DNA of 64,000 bases from Caenorhabditis remanei (taxonomy: Eukaryota; Nematoda; Chromadorea; Rhabditida; Rhabditidae), in contig NC_071328.1 of the NCBI RefSeq assembly GCF_010183535.1, positions 7,130,001-7,194,000 on the forward strand. Direction: 5' to 3'. The position numbers and the translations under genes were made by a program. The notes under the pieces are model-generated. The model had not been told where the DNA came from, ran no database searches, and was given only the letters and a program-made list of their open reading frames with translations. Every line of letters begins with the position of its first letter. Positions within the stretch are counted from its first letter, which is position 1. This document shows positions 51,301 through 61,557 of the stretch, one piece after another.

Positions 51301-54253
51301 AATACTGTAGTTCCTTCGGGAACTCTGCTCTGTATTTCCTCCTCAGTGAAATCAATGAGATTGCTCGCTTTTGTAGTCAATATAGTAGTTTTCCCATGAG
51401 AGAATGCTGAATCCATAAATGAAAAGCTTTCTGATTTCAGGCAATACTTCAACATCAACAACTCTCCATCAGAATCTCAAATAAAAGAGATGTCCCACAA
51501 GTCGGGACTTCCGGAGAAAGTGATCAAGCACTGGTTCCGCAACACACTTTTCAAGGTTTGTTTGACCGATTCTTTGTTTATTTATCATATTATTATTGTT
51601 AGTAGAAAAGGTATTACTTGAGGAAATGGGAGAGGTGAGAACCCACCGCATGAGCGAGAGAGAGAGTAATTAGTCATCGGATGAATAGGAAAGAGCAAAT
51701 AGAATAGAAAAGGAGGAAAATGTTTTAATGTCAGAAAGAGTGGGGACCAATAGTACCAGGGGGACACCATTTAATAGTTTTGATTACGATTTCCGTTTTT
51801 TTAGGTGACTCATGATGGGAATATATATCATATTGATAAAAGTTTATGTATTCTTAGGACAATATTAGAAACTAGTTGGGAGGGAGCAAATGATCAACTC
51901 ATAGATGATAATATATTGGGAACCAAAGAAATCCATAACTTTCCAGGAACGACAACGTGACAAAGACTCCCCGTACAACTTCAGCAATCCCCCTCAAATG
52001 GGAATTGATCTCGATATGTATGAAAAGACTGGAGAGACGAAAGTACATTCTCTGAACAACGACAATGCTCCAAAATCGGAACTCAGTTCTGCCAGAGCAA
52101 CCCCCACAATTCCTACTCCAACACCTCTTCCATTGGTAGTTGAAGAGAAAAAAGTGTCTGTGTCGGAACCGAAAAGTGCATCTTCATCTGCGTCATCTTC
52201 TCAATTGAATCTCCAAGCTATGCTATCCCAGATGCAAAATAATGTGAACTTCTTCGATGCAACTAGTTTTATGGCAGCTGCTACGAATCCAATGACTCCA
52301 TCGACACCATCTTCATGTAATACAACTTCAAGTGGACGACGAGCCAATCGAACAAGATTCACAGATTTTCAATTGAGAACTCTCCAACAATTCTTCGATA
52401 AGCAGGCTTATCCGAAGGACGATGATTTGGAAGCTTTGAGCAAGAAGTTGCAATTGAGTCCACGGGTTATTGTTGTATGGTTCCAGAATGCAAGACAGAA
52501 GGCTAGAAAGATTTATGAGAATCAACCGAATCACGAGAATTCCGATCGATTTGTAAGGACACCTGGGTCTAATTTTCAGTGCAAAAGGTTTGTTACATCT
52601 TGACTTTTCCGAAATCACATTGATATATTTTTAGATGTAACCAAGTGTTCCAAAGATACTACGAACTCATCCAACATCAACAAAAGAAATGCTATAAAGA
52701 TGATGGAGCTGCTCTTGCCAGTGATAACAAAAGTGTAGAAGAGTCCCTGACAGAAGAAGAAAAGGCTCAACTCCTAGCTCAACAACAGATCACTCAACTC
52801 GCCAGTAGTCTCGAAATGCCAAAATTCCAGCCAGCAGATCTTCTGAAAATGATTGGAGCTTCTTCATCTGGAGCATCTACTTCTGATGTTTTGATGAAGA
52901 TGTGCGAGAATATTTCTGGCACGGGGTTTCACAAAACCTGCTTATTCTGCAATCAAGAGTTCCGGGATAAAGCAGTGATGACGGAGCATATGAATCAGAA
53001 ACATCCTCAGCACATGTTACTTCCGAACTTTGATCTGGATCTGATGCCGGATGCAGGGGCGGAGCTTCTGATGGATTTCAAGGAGTCCGCATTGGACTTA
53101 TCTGGGTCATCTGTAGACTATCGAGATTCCATTTCAACCAGTCCACCACGATCAGAGGATGATGTTCTCACGGAAGCATTGGATGATTCCACATTTGCTG
53201 CGTTGGGAATTCCTTTGAATATTCCCGGAGGACACTCTGGATCTGGATCAGAATGTCGTTCTCCTGCCAGCAATAAAAGATTTCGAACTCATCTCACTCC
53301 GATGCAAGTTCAAATGATGAAAAGTGTATTCAATGAATACAAAACACCGTCAATGGCTGAATGTGAGCTTCTTGGAAAAGAGGTTGGACTTCATAAACGT
53401 GTGGTACAAGTCTGGTTCCAGAATGCTCGAGCCAAGGAGAGGAAGACACGTGGAGCTGTTGATGAGGACTCGAGATCTGGAGAATTGCATTGTGAACAGT
53501 GTGATAAGACATTCGGAACTCGGTTAGCACTTCAAGATCATCTCTTCACTTCGGAACATGTCGGAATTCTAAGAAATCAATTGAAATTAGAAGGAGTCTC
53601 TGAGTTGACGACGGCTTCTGTAACCGAGTGCTCTCCGGAGAAAAAGTGAGTTGGATGAGAACAAGGTTTAATCAAGTTTTAACTGTGTTCAATTTCAGAA
53701 CCAAATCTTCCAACCAATTGGACCTTGCCAGTTTGCCATTCTTTAACCCTCTAATAGACATCCAAATCTATGGAACTCCGATTCAATTTCTTCAAGTTCC
53801 CGAAGATATCAAAAAACAAATTGCTGATGATATAGCAGCTGGAAAGTCTCGAACTGTCTTCTCTCAAGATGGTTTACCACTCGAACAACTGAAAGAAGCT
53901 CTTCCGGAAAATGAGAAATCCAGTTTGTCCACTGTACAAAAAGATGTGAGTTTTAAAAAGAAACGAAAGATCTGATTCTAATTTACCACTCAATTTCAGG
54001 TTGGATGGGCGTGCCCAGGTTGTACATTTGTCTTCCAAGAAGAAAAGAAGCTCCGTGATCATCAGAAATCAATGTGCCCCTGTGATAAGGTGAGTCGAGA
54101 TGTCATCCTGATTCAAATATACTAATTCTTTCATATTTTTAGACATTAACTCTGGTCCAAACTCACTACTCATGCAAATCGTGCAAAAGTGATTTCTGTC
54201 TTCAATCCGAATACATTTTCCATCTCTCAATGCCTCCTCATACATCGCCATAG
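33310..54253 (+). CDS. zfh-2: zfh-2: zinc-finger/three-homeodomain transcription factor
   Basis: Nineteen exons join in frame to 1,617 residues: 33310-33394, 33888-33962, 34007-34245, 34291-34480, 34550-34830, 37566-37776, 38810-38857, 42753-42809, 44549-44744, 47187-47373, 47432-47584, 49096-49317, 49996-50690, 51441-51555, 51947-52587, 52635-53645, 53699-53945, 54000-54089 and 54143-54253. The N-terminal half holds about a dozen C2H2 fingers, including the ZFHX hallmark [20 protein letters not shown]. Homeodomains follow at about residues 864-923 ([12 protein letters not shown]), 1048-1108 ([11 protein letters not shown]) and 1344-1404 ([11 protein letters not shown]), with further fingers between and after them. 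This is the domain order of fly zfh2 and human ZFHX3/4. It acts in the nucleus as a DNA-binding regulator, mainly neuronal in other animals. There is a 12-Ala run before homeodomain 1. The start is uncertain: the frame stays open upstream to an AG at 33272, so an upstream exon may exist. The 44-base intron after 33962 has a weak donor but joins the frames. Confidence 0.95.
34831..37565 (+). other. zfh-2 intron 5 (2.7 kb)
   Basis: It lies between finger exons, from gtgagt to atttgcag. It contains GC-box-like CCCCGCCCACC near 36047 and a GAAGACGTTGACGTC site at 36500-36514. No gene is seen. Confidence 0.7.
37777..42752 (+). other. zfh-2 introns 6 and 7 around a 48-base exon
   Basis: Introns of 1.0 kb and 3.9 kb flank the tiny exon 38810-38857. 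The exon is real because it supplies the two histidines (H-x3-H) that complete the C2H2 finger begun by WRCKLC at the end of the exon before. The 3.9-kb intron holds the GATGTCC-rich repeat at 41901-42113 and CTCCGCCCAC boxes. No other gene is supported. Confidence 0.75.
41901..42113 (+). repeat. Degenerate repeat rich in GATGTCC / TGTCC
   Basis: Variants of CATCTGGATGTCC recur: CATCTGTGTGTCC, CATCTAGATGTCC, CATCTGGATGTCC, CATATCCAGATGTCC and GGATGTCC. Spacing is uneven, so this is an eroded tandem array or a cluster of one short motif. Confidence 0.5.
42810..44548 (+). other. zfh-2 intron 8 (1.7 kb)
   Basis: It interrupts a C2H2 finger (CAGCDFTT before, HAKAH after) with phase 1 on both sides. 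It contains pyrimidine tracts, a short ATC run near 43620 and GC-rich CGCGTCGCCCGGTCGCCC near 43460. No gene is seen. Confidence 0.7.
44745..47186 (+). other. zfh-2 intron 9 (2.4 kb)
   Basis: From gtgagt to atttcag, phase 2. It is AT-rich with pyrimidine tracts, and short ORFs on both strands lack splice context. Confidence 0.7.
47585..49095 (+). other. zfh-2 intron 11 (1.5 kb)
   Basis: From gttagt to tttacag. It contains an (AAT) run at about 48117-48134 and an AGA run at 48871-48888. No gene is seen. Confidence 0.7.
49318..49995 (+). other. zfh-2 intron 12
   Basis: A 678-base intron from gtacga to ttttttcag, phase 0, in AT-rich sequence. A 91-codon open stretch at 49607-49882 has no ATG-led coding signal or family motif and I take it as chance. 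Confidence 0.65.
50691..51440 (+). other. zfh-2 intron 13, inside homeodomain 1
   Basis: A 750-base intron splits homeodomain 1 after DDQLKVL; the next exon resumes with [12 protein letters not shown]. The phase-2 join restores the domain exactly. No gene is seen in it. Confidence 0.8.
51556..51946 (+). other. zfh-2 intron 14
   Basis: A 391-base intron just after WFRNTLFK; the next exon starts [12 protein letters not shown]. The plus-strand frame before the acceptor is open only by chance. Confidence 0.8.
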
Positions 54254-54829
54254 TCACCTCATGTTGTCACATTTTTGCCCCGTTATTCATCTAATTTCTG
54301 TCCCATTTCCATTCGTCCCGTTGTCCATCCCTTCCCCTTTCCCACACTCAAACAAACCAACTCACCCAGATGCCTTCCCTGAAAACTCTTATCCCGATCT
54401 TATTGCCCAATTTCCAGAAAACTTAATGAAAAGTTTTCTATAAAACACACTTTGTACTAATTATATTCAAGTTCCCAAACTCCCCCAAAACTCCCGCTTT
54501 ATGACACAAAAACTGGTTTATTTTTCCACGATTTTTTCAAAGCTTTCCTCATAATAAGTTTTAATAAGCCCCGCCTACATTTCTTCCTCCAATCCATGCA
54601 CAATTTTAGTCAATCAGTTATTAGGATTTTTTCACTGAAATTTATGTTTCCCTCCTACTATTTCCTATTGATAGCAATAGTAGATACAATATTTTATCTT
54701 TTTTAATAGATTTTTATTTAGTTTTCTTCATTTTTGTGTCCTCAGATAGTCTCTGTGAGCCTTATTTCAGTTGCAATAATCACTCGGATTTTCTATGGTA
54801 CGCAATAATAATAATGACTTTTTGAAAGT

Positions 54830-54835
54830 AATAAA
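54830..54835 (+). terminator. Candidate poly(A) signal of zfh-2
   Basis: The first clear AATAAA after the stop codon, within an A-rich run, with a second AATAAA about 10 bases further on. Confidence 0.4.
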
Positions 54836-55088
54836 AATGAAAATAAAAAACTTATAAATTGTTCTCTTTTTCAAAGCATGAAATCAAATTATTTATGAAT
54901 TGACGAAAAATACAAAAGCGGTTCTAATTTTTTCGAAACAAAAGCCATCACCCTTATCCACTCCAAAAAAGTTCGATGTGTTTCTTATCATTTTGTGACC
55001 AAATAGACGAGAAAGGCTACATGATTAGGTGTGTTTCAATACATGTTAACGCATCCAGTCTCGTATTCGATATGAGCTAACAAGCACT

Positions 55089-55115
55089 TCTCGCGTAAGC
55101 GATTCTTACGCGAGA
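55089..55115. repeat. Perfect 11-bp hairpin with a distant repeat of one arm
   Basis: TCTCGCGTAAG and CTTACGCGAGA are perfect reverse complements around a 5-base loop. The 13-mer TTCTCGCGTAAGC covering the left arm recurs as a direct repeat at 55573-55585. Its CpG-rich make-up stands out in this AT-rich spacer. Confidence 0.75.
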
Positions 55116-55957
55116 TTCGATGGAAAAAGCAGATGATTGATAACGAGAAAGAGACTTGGAAGAGTGATGAAATGATAAGAATAAGGACAATGAGGATAAA
55201 AGGGGGTGGCGATTTTGAAGGGTACACATCATGTGATTCGATGGTACAGATCAATGATGAGGCAAAATGTTTCATCCAGGATGTTTTAAAACTATTCAAA
55301 ATAGAGCTATACTTCTTTGTAATTTCTCATTTAATTTCGTACTTGTTAACTTTTTTCGGTCTTCAGAAAATTTCAATTAACAATAGTCTGTTTGATTTCA
55401 GCACTGTCGTTTCAATTTATTTACTTATTGTCATGGAATTTAAACTAGAGTTTGCAATTGAGGCCCGATGGAGCCCCTCACGAGGGATCCGCTTATTATA
55501 CAGGAAGCAGTATTGAAAGTGTTAAAATTAGATCTTCATCGGTAGCATTTCATCACTCCATCTTTGATAAAATTCTCGCGTAAGCATAATCGGCAGTAGA
55601 ATCTCGATTGATAAGAACACGATGATAGAGTCCTCTAGCTAACAAAAAACCAGTCCGCCATTGTCCATTCTCTTGAAAAAGACACGCCTTCTGGCAAGAT
55701 GGACAGGTTGTACACCTCCGAAATCTCGACAGAAGACCGCTTCTTTTTCATTTCTATTGTTTCATTATGAGATATCTCTCCATGGGAGATCTCTTATGCA
55801 ACTTCTTGCCAATCGTCTCCTCATATTTATGCAGCTGAATATTTTTTGTATTAAGAATTAGGTTTATAGTTTTCTGCTTTATAGACTTTTCTCTTTGTAA
55901 GATTTTCATCCGTTGTTGTCTGCTTCTTCTTTGCTCTCTCAATTTTCTAGTTTTAGA

Positions 55958-58622
55958 ATGCATTGGAGTAGTTGGGCGATTGCGCTCAACGTCATAGTTC
56001 TGTGTATAGCCGACGAGGCTCCAGAAGGATTTCCAGAGGATCATGTCGATTTGGTGTTCCCTGGGAAAAGTATGTTTTCGTTCTCTAGAAATTCAAATGC
56101 GATGCATAATTTCCAGTGAAATACGACAGTCATCTCCGTCAACATGACTTGCCACCCCATTTCATCGGTGTCAATGAAACTAACTTGATTCCGTTGACAC
56201 TTCGAATGGAAACGAGAAGAAAGAGATGTTCTTGTGGATGCTCTGGGTGTGATCTCTTCCCAAATAGATCGTGTTGCTCTAGCTGTAAGTTTTACATATT
56301 TTTAAAAAAAACTTGATTCAGATTCGTTCCAACTCATTCTTGTTTCCTACTTCCATGATTTCAGCCTGCTGTTCATCCCAAAAACCCATTCCACTTGCTT
56401 GCTGTCCTCCACCGCCACCTCCAAAACCATGTTGCCAACCAGCGTTCGGTCCATGTTGCCCAGCAACTCCAAACTGTTGTCCTAAACCATGTTGCCGTGG
56501 TCGTCGTCCAGAATATGAAGAATATGAAGACGAAGAAGGCAATCCAGGAGGTGTCCCAGCTCCACCAAATCCTCCAAGAACTTGCTGTCCACCACCGACT
56601 CCAGCAGCTCCTCCACCGCCTCCACCTCCGCCACCACCAGCCCCAGAAGCCCCAACTCAATGCTGTCCAAGTTCTCCATACGGAAGAACTCCATGTAGAT
56701 CCGGATGTCCAAATGGAGACTGCGGATGTGGAAGACCGTGCTGTTACTATCAAAATCCAACGTGCTGTAATCAAGGGCAGAAGGCTTGTTGTCCCCCAGA
56801 ACAACCATGTTGTCCAGAGCTTAAATTGGATACTGGATGTCTCTCCATGATACCACCATGTCTTCGTTCCTGTCCATCATGTCCATGTAGGAAAAGATTG
56901 ATGTTGGGAAAGAGAACGAAGAGAGCTGCTCCAGGTCTTCATTGTCAACCACGTAAGCTTTGAAAGAAGATCAGGATACATCAGTCAGTAATTTTCTTTT
57001 TTCAGTCGGACTCCTCGGTCAGCAATCCCCACCTACTCTCGTTTCTCAACCTACCAAGACAATTGTCAAGTCACGTGTCAAGGCCGCCGGCACGAAGACA
57101 TCTACAGTAACTGCCACAAAGAAGCTCATCGAACAATCTTCTGATCACGTTGAATCCCCACCAACTGCAGGACGTCTCTATGATTTCCGTCGTGCTCATG
57201 TTAGAGTAAAACGTAATTTGGGAGGAGAAGGAGGATGTCAATTATGTCTGAATGGAACTCCACTCAAAAGAACAAAAAGATCATTCGATTGTGTTCCATG
57301 TACATATTTGCAACCACAGTACTCTGACTGGAATCCATTCTTGGGAGATCAAAGACCAAGGGGATCACAATCACCAGTAGGAACACCAATTGCTGGGCAC
57401 AGAACCAAGAGAGCTGGGGTTAGTTAACTGACAAACACTATAGAATCAAAGTAAGTTCCTAAATATTCCCTTTTCAGTGTCTCCCACATCCACAGTGTAC
57501 CGTCCATGTTCGTCGTTACAAGCGTAATCTCATCGGATCTCAGTACTGTGAGCCTTGCAATGGTCACTACGGACGTAAGAAGAGAGAAGCTGAAAGAGAT
57601 CAATGCTTGAGAAGAGAAAAGAGATATGCTGATGAACAATGTGATAATGATGAGTTCTCAGTAAATGAGAGAAGTAAGAGACAAGCATACAATCCGAAGG
57701 GAATTCTTGATATTGTGAAACTTCTTTCGAAAGCGTCTTCTGGAGGAAACAATCCAGGAGGATGTATGAAATTTCCAGCATGTGTATTGGCTCAGAAGAA
57801 GAGAAGAAAGAGAAATGCAGATAGACTTGATAAGTACTATCAGGCAGTTGAGGAGCATAAGAAGCAAGTTGAAGAGTATGAGAAGGCATTGGAAGAACAC
57901 AAAAGAGTCAAGAGACAGTTCTTCGCTCCGGATAACTCGGCTGCTTGTGTTCCATGCCCTGCTTGGGTTACTCTGGCATTGGCAAGCAGAAAGAAAAGAG
58001 ATGTTGATGGAAAGGAAGTTGATGATCATGAGGATAAAAAACAGATGACTATCAGTGAAGCAATTGCTGATATTCGATCAAAGAAGGGATACAAAGAAGG
58101 ATTTGATGCTGATGTGAGTTTCACTAACAGAGCTACGAATATACTAGTTGTGATTTGTTACAGGATGACGATTCTTCTGAAGAAACCATCGAAACTCGTC
58201 GTAAACAACGCCGTTCATGCCAACAATCCGACGATTGCTTAAACAATGTTGAATACGCTGTATTCCAGAAGGTTTATGCTGAGAAACGAACGAAGAGAGA
58301 AGCAGTATTCCGAAGAAAGAAGTGCAGTCGATGCGGAGTCAGTGGACTAACTCCACATCGTGTCAAGAGGAATTTCGGACAGCCGAACATCAATGTTTCA
58401 GAACAGAATTGTATGGCATTCCCACAATGTCGACATAGAGTGAAGCGTAACTTTTTGGGAGAAGATTGTAATATTTGTACACAAGACACAGGGCTCAAAA
58501 GACGAAAGAGAAATATGGGAACTGCGGTGAGTACAGCTCTCATGCCTCAAAAATCTATTTTGTCTCAAATTTAAAATAAAAATTTTCAGCAATGCTACCC
58601 ATGCCCAGGAACCCGTGCTTAA
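55958..58622 (+). CDS. Secreted Cys-rich protein, probable multi-peptide precursor (CxxC units)
   Basis: Seven exons join in frame to 770 residues: 55958-56069, 56117-56284, 56365-56952, 57006-57418, 57478-58113, 58164-58526 and 58590-58622. A signal peptide (about 1-18) is followed by a Cys/Pro-rich part (about 75-285) full of CC pairs (CCPPPP, CCQP, CCPK) and a polyproline run. From about residue 270 the chain is cut up by basic sites of furin type (RTKR, RVKR, RYKR, RSKR, RKKR), and between them lie short stretches with CxxC (CQLC, CVPC, CEPC, CSRC, CNIC, CYPC). Four units share KRN-[LFM]-x(4,6)-CxxC. This is the build of a proprotein cleaved in the secretory pathway, or of a matrix protein with processed segments. 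I do not recognise a named family; in C. elegans I would expect the counterpart next to zfh-2. A coiled, charged stretch (about 555-585) breaks the pattern. The start follows a ttttag site and may be trans-spliced. Confidence 0.85.
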
Positions 58623-58730
58623 GATACATCATCTCCTCGATTCTCAAACCTCGATCAATAAGTGCAATCCAGTATTTCATACATCCTAATAATAATTTCC
58701 CTCATGACTTTTCTACCCTAATAAGCAGTC

Positions 58731-58736
58731 AATAAA
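58731..58736 (+). terminator. Poly(A) signal of the Cys-rich gene
   Basis: AATAAA 109 bases after the stop codon. The expected cleavage point, near 58750, meets that of the opposing kinase gene. Confidence 0.65.
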
Positions 58737-58764
58737 CCAATGAATTAATTGAAAAATCATACAC

Positions 58765-58770
58765 TTTATT
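58765..58770 (-). terminator. Poly(A) signal of the PFTAIRE kinase gene
   Basis: TTTATT on the plus strand (AATAAA on the minus strand) lies about 110 bases after the kinase stop codon. Confidence 0.65.
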
Positions 58771-58879
58771 ATTACAACCCGTTTTTCTAAACAAATGAAT
58801 CAATACATTCTTTTGGTCAAAATATGCGTTGAGAAATGTGAAATGAAAAGAAAAAGATGAAAGATGCTTTTGGTCCATC

Positions 58880-61557
58880 TCATAATGATCGAAGGTCTCG
58901 AAGTTCTCGAAGACGGAATATTGATTGACTCGGAGCAAGTAGATGAATTTCACGGGGAAATGAGGCAAAGTAGGGATGAAGCATGGCACTTGCAGCAGAG
59001 ACACGGCTTTCGGGGCGGAGCTGAAAATTGAATTTTTCTAGGTTTGTATGTTCGAAATATCCTTACCTGTAACAACATTCCGAGAAGTTCTTGTCCTGTT
59101 TTCAGAATCTTTGTGAACATTGGATTCACGGCAATAAACGACAACTCCCGATACCTGGGGAAGATTTCCGGATTGTAAGACGGCAGGTTTTTAACCTAAA
59201 TTTCAGAGAAATAGATATCCTTTCACAAATATACAAGTCATACCTCCGGCCATTTTTTCTCATCTGGAGTGCCACGAATACTGAATATCATATCTAGTTG
59301 GTCTTTTGTTCCGGGATAATGAGAGTCTTTGGATCCGGGGAAAAGGGCGGTTCCAGTACAGATTTCAGCGAAAATGCAGCCAACTCCCCTGGAAATGTGA
59401 TGAATTTTAAAAATGATTTTTTTTCCAAATTATAAAATATCAATAACTCACCACATGTCCAATGAAGTCGAGTAATCGGTACTTCCCATCAAAACGTCTG
59501 GTGGGCGGTACCACAGAGTTACCACTTCATGGGAATAAGTTCTGCTGGGCACGGATTTTGCTCTAGCCAATCCGAAATCAGCTAACTTCAGCACACCATC
59601 CTCATCGAGTAGTAAGTTTTGAGGTTTAAGGTCCCTGAAAAGACTGCTACTTTGAAAATGGATAAGTTGTTGAACTCACCTATGAAGAATCTTCTTTCGA
59701 TGACAGAAATCCAGCCCTCTCAGCAATTGAAACAGTAACAGTTTGATGTCGATACTGTCCAATCCATAAACATTTTGTTCCAAATATTTACTCAAATCCA
59801 TTTTCATGTATTCGAAAACAAAAGTGAGTTGATGATGTTGATAGAATATATCGTGTAATGATACAATATTTGCATGTCGCAGATTTCTGAGAAGTGATGC
59901 TTCACGGATTGCAGTGAAAGGAAGTCCTTCTTGAAATTGAAGTTTGATCTCTTTGAGAGCAACAATCGAACCGTCCAATCTGAAAGTATTTTGAGTGACT
60001 TCTTTTTTTCCGATTTCAAGAAATCCCAAAGCTTACTTTGATTCACATTTGTACACAGTTGCATATGATCCTTCTCCCAATTTATCAATTCTTTTATACA
60101 AATCATTTACATCTTGAGGTGTTACTTCTTCTTTAGCTGGGAGTGTGATAGTATTTGGATCATAATGAGCAGATCTTGGACGTCGTTTTCTCAAATGAGT
60201 GAAATCTGCTACAGTATTAGAGGATGGTGGAGGTGGCATTGTAGATGGAGATGTTTTATGGGTTACTGTAGATAAAGACTCCGATGGATTATTGGAACGG
60301 GAACGGGATTGACGACTGAAAAATCGGATTGTGTCGTGCATTTTATGAAACAAAAAAAGCATAAGACATTATATATTCTGTATTAATTGCATACCTTAAA
60401 AAACTAAAAATATTTTTGTTGTGATGTTCTGGAGTACTTCCACTTCCGGATCCAGATGATGTCCCATTCACATTATTTGAATGCCAAGATTGTGTCATTT
60501 CTGTTCCGTTTTTTGAAAGTGGAGATTTGTTTGAGCCTGAATTTTGGAGATTCCATGAAAGATAAATTTACTAGACAAGACAAGTCCCTAAATCTAGAAA
60601 ACAAATGAACTGAACAACTGAAGTTAGAACTTCTGTCAGATACATAGGTCATAAAAAAGGACTCATGTGGTCAAATTGATGGATAAAATGTTAGTTTTCT
60701 CTCACGAAACTTGTTAAAATCGGAACATTCTGGCTATTTCTAAATCTACGAGAACCTACGTCTAGAAAGTCTATCAAACACGAACCTTTCAATGAAAAAA
60801 AGCTTGAAAACATTGTCGGATTTTCATGAATTTCTTCTAAATTCAAATGAGATTTCAGTGTAATAAAGTGAGAAAAAGGATAGAATAATAAGTGTTTACA
60901 GTTTAAAAATAGAGTGAGCTCTCTCTCTCTCGAAACATGTCTCCTCCCCCATAATTAACTGTAATTTTCGATTTCTCCGTCTCCAAAAACTCACCGTTAT
61001 TCTTGTATTTCTTCTCCTTGTTCCGGCTACGACGCAGTGTGAAAATAGAGGAGGTCTGTAAGTTTTCACGATGAAAATATGAACTAATTCGAACTATTTT
61101 AGGTTGTGAAACGACTGAAATATGGGCTAATTTTCGATCCATTTCAAATATTTCGGACCAAAAGAGTACTATTTTGAGAAAATGAAAGAGCTCGAAGATT
61201 CAAAAAAAGATGGGAACAACCAGACAGGAAGTTGGTTGGCGTGACAAATATCGAGGACTCGAAGAGGAAGAGAAATCGGGTTTCTTTTTGAGTCACTGAC
61301 CTTCCGGGTGCTCGGCGAGCCATCTACATCTTGGATCCGCTGTGGTGACATCGTTGTGATCTGGAATATCGGAAAAGGATTTTAAATTTCATGATCATAG
61401 AACTCACTCTATGTAAATTTTCAGAAGATTTTGAATTCCTAACGGCAGTCAATTGTGGATGATGTATCATTGACAATGAGCAAGATGCTCTCATCGGCCT
61501 TTCCGCTTCTTCCAATCCAAGCCATACTCCAATATGAGAGGTTATTTTTCCCCACAT
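58880..61557 (-). CDS. PFTAIRE-type cyclin-dependent kinase (CDK14/15, Eip63E class)
   Basis: Ten minus-strand exons join to 529 residues: 61557-61408, 61360-61301, 61055-60995, 60536-60395, 60315-60037, 59979-59680, 59634-59452, 59388-59244, 59195-59067 and 59020-58880. The N-terminal 200 residues are Ser/basic-rich and unstructured-looking. The kinase domain starts at about 213 with [11 protein letters not shown]. It has VALKEIK (ATP lysine), the cyclin-binding helix PFTAIRE, catalytic [24 protein letters not shown] in the activation loop, [12 protein letters not shown], and a closing [13 protein letters not shown]. All catalytic residues are present, so it should be an active Ser/Thr kinase. 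In other animals this class pairs with cyclin Y at the membrane and phosphorylates Wnt co-receptors; nothing here tests that. It matches C. elegans ZC123.4 as I remember it, next to zfh-2. A second 5' end is listed separately. Confidence 0.93.
60995..61142 (-). other. Alternative first exon of the PFTAIRE kinase
   Basis: The ATG at 61142-61140 opens a frame ([11 protein letters not shown]) that runs into the 61055-60995 exon in the same phase. Used as a first exon it gives a 488-residue isoform. In the long form, an internal 3' splice site (cttacag before 61055) joins the shared part to the upstream exon 61360-61301. Both joins keep frame, which suggests two promoters. Confidence 0.6.

Larger units (their letters stand above)
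54254..55957. other. zfh-2 3' UTR and spacer before the Cys-rich gene
   Basis: A poly(A) signal AATAAA at 54830-54835 would give a 3' UTR of about 600 bases. Beyond it lie the hairpin at 55089-55115 and a 127-codon ORF at 55133-55516 that I leave as a weak candidate (see findings). Confidence 0.55.

Noticed and set aside
56373..56804. Trp/Ser-rich minus-strand ORF of 143 codons
   Set aside because: It is the antisense of the Cys/Pro codons of the real plus-strand exon 56365-56952.
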